A stretch of 11,398 nt of DNA from assembly GCA_049314715.1 (NCBI GenBank), contig JBMOEL010000057.1, forward strand, positions 1 to 11,398. The letters run 5' to 3'. The notes beneath the pieces are model-generated. The model had not been told where the DNA came from. It worked only from the letters and a program-made list of their open reading frames with translations, and made no database searches. Positions 7,927-11,398 of this stretch are shown here, piece after piece (the stretch's first letter is position 1; the number at the start of each line of letters is the position of its first letter). This DNA comes from JAFLDD01 sp049314715. Lineage in GTDB: Bacteria; Pseudomonadota; Alphaproteobacteria; Rickettsiales; UBA3002. The position numbers and the translations under genes are program-made.

Positions 7927-8151
7927 ATGACACAAATTCGCTCTGGCAATCCCTTTCTTCGTGCCGCCGAAACAGGCGTTATCAAACGCCCTGAAACCAG
8001 ACAGGAAATGCGCGCCACTTCGGCTTTACGTGCGATGGTGAATTATTTCCCCACAGATGGTGAGCTGGGCGAGATGATTAATAACGCCCTCACCGCATTG
8101 CGGCGCGGTATTTATTGGGATCGTGGCTCTATTGTAAATATTCAGGTGTAG
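7927..8151 (+). CDS. Small protein of unknown function, probably leaderless
   Basis: A 74-residue open frame that I do not assign to a family. It is basic and lacks a signal peptide, membrane segment or cysteine. The N-terminal third (MTQIRSGNPFLRAAETGVIK) looks unstructured; residues about 26-60 look helical. The last residues RRGIYWDRGSIVNIQV look like a conserved tail, an impression I cannot test here. No Shine-Dalgarno precedes ATG 7927: the upstream bases are TATAATCAAACT. The promoter is placed so the mRNA should begin at the start codon. An internal ATG at 8008 would give 47 residues, but its AGGAA directly abuts it. The gene lies between the dadA-hydrolase pair and the gcdH operon and is followed by a palindromic repeat. 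I favour a real gene because of the promoter, the ordinary codon use and the gap it fills. Confidence 0.65.
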   Translation: MTQIRSGNPFLRAAETGVIKRPETRQEMRATSALRAMVNYFPTDGELGEMINNALTALRRGIYWDRGSIVNIQV

Positions 8152-8153
8152 CC

Positions 8154-8219
8154 GTCATTCCTGCGCAAGCAGGAATCCGAAACATCCCCAATCCAGATTC
8201 CAGCTTTCGCTGGAATGAC
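8154..8219. repeat. 66-bp imperfect palindrome of the dispersed-repeat/MITE type
   Basis: The two 24-nt arms, 8154-8177 and 8196-8219, are inverted repeats with three mismatches around an 18-nt centre. The ends are GTCATTCC and GGAATGAC. Each arm is itself a hairpin: ATTCCTGC-GCAA-GCAGGAAT (8157-8176, GNRA-type loop) and ATTCCAGC-TTTC-GCTGGAAT (8197-8216). This GTCATTCC...GGAATGAC pattern resembles intergenic repeats found in many copies in various proteobacterial genomes; only one copy is in this window. It starts two bases after the small gene's stop, so its transcript would fold at that gene's 3' end. It lacks the U-run of a standard terminator. Confidence 0.75.
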
Positions 8220-8235
8220 AAGCAATAGCTTGTTA
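8216..8235. repeat. Small inverted repeat overlapping the gcdH promoter
   Basis: ACAAGC at 8218-8223 pairs with GCTTGT at 8228-8233 across an AATA loop, extendable by a G-T wobble and one A-T pair to 8216-8235. It overlaps the end of the larger palindrome and the TG of the candidate gcdH -10. It may be an operator, part of a terminator for the upstream gene, or chance. Confidence 0.35.
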
Positions 8236-8239
8236 TAAA
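8231..8239 (+). promoter_or_regulatory. Candidate extended -10 for the gcdH operon
   Basis: TGTTATAAA is a TG-extended -10 with a five-of-six core at 8234-8239. No good -35 is found at the right distance, where the palindromic repeat lies. A start near 8246 would leave a 16-base leader carrying AGGAG at 8251-8255, 6 bases before the gcdH ATG. Confidence 0.4.
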
Positions 8240-8261
8240 GCATTCCGTACAGGAGCATGAC

Positions 8262-9455
8262 ATGATTCAGCCACTCAATTGGGAAGACCCGTTTAACCTC
8301 AGCGCGCAACTGACCGACGAAGAGCGCATGGCCGCCGATTCAGCGCGCGGTTTCGCACGCAGCGTGCTCTACCCCAATATCATTGAAGCCAATCGTAACG
8401 AGTTTTTTGATAAAGGCTTCATGCGCCAAATGGGTGAAGCGGGATTGCTCGGTTCAACGATTGAAGGCTATGGCTGCGCGGGGCTTTCGCATGTGGCCTA
8501 TGGTCTGATTGCAAAAGAAGTCGAATGGGTAGATTCAGGCTATCGCTCGGCGCTTTCGGTGCAGTCTTCACTCGTCATGTATCCCATTGATGCGTATGGA
8601 AATGATGCGCAGAAAGAAAAATATCTGCCTAAGCTTGCGACTGGCGAGATGATTGGTTGCTTCGGCCTTACCGAGCCCGACCATGGTTCCGACCCCGCAG
8701 GTATGAAAACCCGGGCCACGAAAGTGGATGGCGGCTATAAAATTACGGGCAGCAAAACATGGATTACCAATTCACCGATTGCCGATATCTGCATCATCTG
8801 GGCGAAGGTGTACGGTAGTAAAACTGCACCAGACGGCACGATTCGTGGCTTCATTGTGGAGCGCGGCGATAAAGGCAATCTTACCACACCGAAAATCGAA
8901 GGCAAACTAAGCCTGCGCGCATCTATTACGGGCATGATTATGCTGGATGATGTATTCGTTCCCGAAGATCGCGAACTAAACGTTAGCGGCCTGAAAGGCC
9001 CATTCGGCTGTTTGAATAAAGCACGCTTTGGTATTGCGTGGGGCGCACTCGGCGCGGCACAGCACTGCTTCGAGATTGCGCGTGATTACACCATCAACCG
9101 CAAACAGTTTGATAAGCCACTCGCGGCTAACCAACTCATCCAGAAAAAACTCGCGGATATGATGGTGGAAATCAATCTGGGTCTACAAGCTGCGCTGCGC
9201 GTTGGGCGTTTGCTCGACGAAGATAATTGGGCACCGGAAATGATTTCGATGGTGAAGCGTAATAGCTGCGGCAAATCACTTGAAATTGCGCGCACGGCAC
9301 GCGATATGCTCGGCGGTAATGGTATTTCCGACGAATATCACGTCATGCGCCATATGTGTAACCTCGAAGCGGTGAATACCTATGAAGGCACGCATGATGT
9401 GCATGCGCTGATTCTTGGCCGCGCGATTACGGGCTTGCAGGCATTCAGTGGCTAA
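8262..9455 (+). CDS. gcdH: Glutaryl-CoA dehydrogenase
   Basis: This FAD enzyme of the acyl-CoA dehydrogenase family oxidises and decarboxylates glutaryl-CoA to crotonyl-CoA in lysine and tryptophan breakdown, passing electrons to electron-transferring flavoprotein. The 397 residues match GcdH throughout. VDSGYRSALSVQSSLVMYPI includes R95, equivalent to the arginine that binds the glutaryl carboxylate, and GCFGLTEPDHGSDP is the flavin-side loop. KIEGKLSLRASITGMI, LKGPFGCLN..RFGIAWGALGAA and RTARDMLGGNGISDEYHV follow. The catalytic base is E375 in NTYEGTHDVHALILGRA. These features separate it from short-chain and isovaleryl relatives. AGGAG sits 6 bases before ATG 8262. The stop overlaps the next gene by 8 bp, making this the first gene of a gcdH-hisN-trmFO operon. 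Confidence 0.96.
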   Translation: MIQPLNWEDPFNLSAQLTDEERMAADSARGFARSVLYPNIIEANRNEFFDKGFMRQMGEAGLLGSTIEGYGCAGLSHVAYGLIAKEVEWVDSGYRSALSVQSSLVMYPIDAYGNDAQKEKYLPKLATGEMIGCFGLTEPDHGSDPAGMKTRATKVDGGYKITGSKTWITNSPIADICIIWAKVYGSKTAPDGTIRGFIVERGDKGNLTTPKIEGKLSLRASITGMIMLDDVFVPEDRELNVSGLKGPFGCLNKARFGIAWGALGAAQHCFEIARDYTINRKQFDKPLAANQLIQKKLADMMVEINLGLQAALRVGRLLDEDNWAPEMISMVKRNSCGKSLEIARTARDMLGGNGISDEYHVMRHMCNLEAVNTYEGTHDVHALILGRAITGLQAFSG

Positions 9456-10284
9456 TGCGCAGTACCTAGCCTTCGCACATGTGTTGGCGGATGCGGCTGG
9501 CCGTGCTATTCGCCCGCATTTTGATAAGCTCGGTGCTATCGAAACCAAAGACGACAAGAGTCCCGTGACTGAGGCCGATAGGGCTGCAGAAACCGCCATG
9601 CGTGGGCTGATTGAGCAAGAATTCCCCGACCATGCAATTTTTGGTGAGGAATTCGGCATATCGCTGAGTGGAACGCTGCGTAGCGCAAGCGAGCCGCTTG
9701 CGGCGGGGGCTTCGGGGGTAAGACCCCCACATACTCAAAACTACACATGGGTCATCGACCCCATCGACGGCACTCGCGCCTTCATCGAAGGACTCAAAGA
9801 ATGGGGAACGCTGATTGCGCTATGCTCAGATGGAGTGCCGATTCTTGGCATTCTTGATCAGCCCGTTACGGGTGAGCGTTGGGTAGCGATGCGCGGCGGT
9901 GAAGCTACTTATAATGGCACAGCTATTCACACGCGGAATATCACTAAATTAGCAGATGCAGAATTTTCAACCACCTCACTACGTTACTTCACACCAGAGC
10001 AAGGCGCAAAAGTTGCCAAACTCGCCCAGTCTTGCCGCCGCACCGTGAAAGATGGCGATTGTTATGCATATGGCCTACTTGCCCGTGGCGCGCGCGACAT
10101 TGTGGTAGATGCGGGTTTGAAGCCTTATGATATTCTCGCGCTCGTGCCCATCATTGAAGCTGCAGGTGGTGTGATTACCACGTGGGAAGGCAAGCCCGTG
10201 ACGCTTACGGACTATGCGAATGTCGTAGCGGTAGGTGATAAAACCTTGCACAAGCAGGCATTGGCGCTATTACAGAGCGCATGA
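9448..10284 (+). CDS. hisN: Inositol-monophosphatase-family phosphatase, probable histidinol-phosphatase HisN
   Basis: A 278-residue Mg-dependent phosphatase of the IMPase superfamily. Metal ligands are E67-E68 (GEEFG), D104 and D107 (DPIDGT) and D228 (KPYDILALVPIIEAAGG). VTEADRAAE and DQPVTGERW match the HisN branch, which removes phosphate from histidinol phosphate in histidine synthesis; other sugar-phosphate substrates cannot be excluded. I chose GTG 9448 because the N-terminus (VANAQYLAFAHVLADAAG) then fits the family; it overlaps gcdH by 8 bp with a weak CAGG upstream. A TTG at 9415 would add 11 unlikely residues. The oddity is a 30-residue stretch between GEEFG and WVIDPIDGT, roughly 20 residues longer than I expect, encoded by palindromic DNA. 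The stop overlaps trmFO as ATGA. Confidence 0.85.
   Translation: MANAQYLAFAHVLADAAGRAIRPHFDKLGAIETKDDKSPVTEADRAAETAMRGLIEQEFPDHAIFGEEFGISLSGTLRSASEPLAAGASGVRPPHTQNYTWVIDPIDGTRAFIEGLKEWGTLIALCSDGVPILGILDQPVTGERWVAMRGGEATYNGTAIHTRNITKLADAEFSTTSLRYFTPEQGAKVAKLAQSCRRTVKDGDCYAYGLLARGARDIVVDAGLKPYDILALVPIIEAAGGVITTWEGKPVTLTDYANVVAVGDKTLHKQALALLQSA
9684..9728. repeat. Two adjacent palindromes inside hisN, probable in-frame repeat insertion
   Basis: CGCAAGC (9684-9690) pairs with GCTTGCG (9696-9702) across five bases, and GGGGGT (9714-9719) pairs with ACCCCC (9723-9728) across AAG. Both perfect stems lie in the segment 9658-9747 that encodes the extra loop of the phosphatase, a low-complexity S/G/A/P-rich stretch. 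The G/C runs differ from the surrounding coding sequence. This resembles in-frame palindromic elements such as the Rickettsia palindromic elements in form only; no sequence match is claimed. Confidence 0.5.
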
Positions 10285-11398
10285 GCAAAACACTTCATAT
10301 CATCGGCGCGGGCTTAGCGGGTTCGGAGGCAGCGTGGCAAGCGGCCAATCGCGGTATTCAGGTTGTCATTCATGAAATGCGTGGCGTGAAGAAGACTTTT
10401 GCCCATCACACGACGGATTGTGCCGAGCTTGTGTGCTCCAATAGCTTCCGTTCGGACGATTATGAGCGCAATGCCGTTGGCCTGATTCATGAGGAAATGC
10501 GCCGCTCGGATTCCCTTATCATGCGCTGCGCGGATGCGCATAAAGTGCCTGCTGGCGGTGCACTTGCCGTTGACCGCGAGGGCTACGCCAAAGCGGTGAC
10601 CGAGGCGTTGGAGAATCACCCCAACATTTCATTTGTACGCGAAGAAATCACCGAATTACCAAACGAGCCAACCATTATCGCAACGGGCCCCCTCACCTCT
10701 GAGGCGCTATCTCAAGCGATTCTGAAGCATACAGGCATGGAATATCTTTCATTCTTCGATGCGATTGCGCCGATTGTGTTCAAAGAATCCATCGATATGA
10801 GCAAGGCGTGGTTTCAATCGCGCTGGGATAAGGGTGATGGCAAAGACTACATCAACTGCCCCATGTCGCAGGAGCAATATTATGCGTTCATTGACGCATT
10901 GAATGCTGGCGAAAAAACGGAATTCAAAGAATGGGAAAAAGACACGCCCTATTTCGAGGGGTGCTTGCCAATTGAGGTGATGGCCGAGCGTGGCAAAGAA
11001 ACGCTTTCCTTTGGCCCGATGAAACCGATTGGTTTGACAAATCCGCACTCCACCGAGCGGCCATATGCGGTGGTACAACTGCGGCAGGATAATAAACTGG
11101 GCACGCTTTACAACATCGTCGGCTTCCAAACGAAGCTGAAGTACGGCGAGCAACAACGCATTTTCAAAACCATTCCTGGTTTGGAGAATGCTGAATTCGC
11201 ACGCCTTGGCGGCATTCACCGCAATACGTTTATCAACTCGCCTAAGTTGCTGGATGGGTCATTGCGCCTGAAATCGGCACCGCATTTGCGATTTGCAGGC
11301 CAAGTGACGGGCGTTGAGGGATACGTGGAGTCGGCGGCGTGTGGGCTTATGGCGGGTATTTTTGCAGCAGAAGAGCTTTTATTTCACCTCCCCCTTGA
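10281..11398 (+). CDS. trmFO: Methylenetetrahydrofolate-tRNA-(uracil-54-C5)-methyltransferase, C-terminus cut by window edge
   Basis: TrmFO makes ribothymidine at position 54 of the tRNA T-loop, using methylenetetrahydrofolate as carbon donor and FADH2 as reductant. 372 full codons are present; full-length enzymes are about 440-470 residues, so perhaps 70-90 are missing. FAD is bound by GAGLAG at 9-14 (IIGAGLAGSEAAW). Both functional cysteines are visible: C52 in ELVCSNSFRSDD and C228 in PYFEGCLPIEVMAERG. LSFGPMKPIGLTNP, VGFQTKLKYGEQ, RLGGIHRNTFINSP and FAGQVTGVEGYVESAACG follow, all TrmFO signatures. The ATG overlaps the hisN stop as ATGA, implying coupled translation. The frame is open to the last base; the TGA at the very end is out of frame. 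Confidence 0.96.
   Translation, partial: MSKTLHIIGAGLAGSEAAWQAANRGIQVVIHEMRGVKKTFAHHTTDCAELVCSNSFRSDDYERNAVGLIHEEMRRSDSLIMRCADAHKVPAGGALAVDREGYAKAVTEALENHPNISFVREEITELPNEPTIIATGPLTSEALSQAILKHTGMEYLSFFDAIAPIVFKESIDMSKAWFQSRWDKGDGKDYINCPMSQEQYYAFIDALNAGEKTEFKEWEKDTPYFEGCLPIEVMAERGKETLSFGPMKPIGLTNPHSTERPYAVVQLRQDNKLGTLYNIVGFQTKLKYGEQQRIFKTIPGLENAEFARLGGIHRNTFINSPKLLDGSLRLKSAPHLRFAGQVTGVEGYVESAACGLMAGIFAAEELLFHLPL

Noticed and set aside
7558..7935. 125-codon minus-strand open frame
   Set aside because: It is antisense to the hydrolase, including its histidine motif, and has no ribosome site or family resemblance.
7975..7990. Perfect 6-bp hairpin GGCGTT-ATCA-AACGCC in the small gene
   Set aside because: It is a short stem inside coding sequence with no U-run and no partner element; chance is sufficient.
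8257..8265. Mini-ORF ATG-ACA-TGA overlapping the gcdH start
   Set aside because: Its ATG is only one base after the AGGAG, too close for initiation; the in-frame gcdH ATG at 8262 has correct spacing.
9714..9728. GGGGGT/ACCCCC hairpin as an intrinsic terminator within hisN
   Set aside because: No T-run follows, and it lies inside an open gene whose downstream half is conserved.
10749..11219. 156-codon open frame on the minus strand
   Set aside because: It is antisense to the fully conserved trmFO reading frame and shows no recognisable motif; trmFO explains the region.
1..11398. tRNA, rRNA, CRISPR array, transposase, toxin-antitoxin or phage genes
   Set aside because: I looked on both strands and saw no cloverleaf, regular direct-repeat array or matching protein motifs; the window is filled by housekeeping genes.

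Overview
The window looks like ordinary chromosome of an alphaproteobacterium of moderate GC content. The evidence is the gene set and its wording: a DUF3971/AsmA-like protein beside glnE and a Bcp peroxiredoxin, a HisN-type phosphatase with the DQPVTGERW signature, a glutaryl-CoA dehydrogenase very close to the alphaproteobacterial consensus, and a folate/FAD-dependent TrmFO. I cannot fix the order. There are no tRNAs, rRNAs, CRISPR arrays, transposases or phage genes. Nothing here amounts to a new multi-gene system. The unusual signals are small: palindromic repeats, one of them apparently inserted in frame in a gene, a probable leaderless small gene, and a sirtuin without its zinc cysteines.

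Layout. Positions 1-1615 (minus) hold the N-terminal ~538 residues of an AsmA/YhdP-like envelope protein that runs off the left edge. It is divergent from glnE (plus, to 4509) with start codons only 8-26 bp apart, and an 11-bp direct repeat lies across this junction. glnE is followed after 9 bp by bcp (4519-5016). bcp converges on, and overlaps by 9 bp, a class III sirtuin on the minus strand (5008-5685, GTG start). A 58-bp divergent promoter region separates the sirtuin from a D-amino-acid dehydrogenase (5744-7006), whose stop codon shares one base with the start of an alpha/beta hydrolase (7006-7911).

Next comes a 74-codon gene of unknown function (7927-8151). It has a near-ideal extended -10 promoter placed so that transcription should start at its ATG. 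A 66-bp imperfect palindrome of the dispersed-repeat/MITE type begins two bases after its stop. Then a tightly packed set reads glutaryl-CoA dehydrogenase (8262-9455), HisN-type phosphatase (9448-10284) and trmFO (from 10281, cut by the right edge). The genes overlap by 8 and 4 bp, so they are almost certainly one operon.

Functions. glnE sets glutamine synthetase activity; dadA and gcdH feed amino-acid carbon (D-amino acids; lysine/tryptophan via glutaryl-CoA) into central metabolism; hisN belongs to histidine synthesis; trmFO modifies tRNA; bcp detoxifies peroxides; the sirtuin removes acyl groups from lysines. Apart from the two co-oriented sets, the neighbours do not form one obvious pathway.
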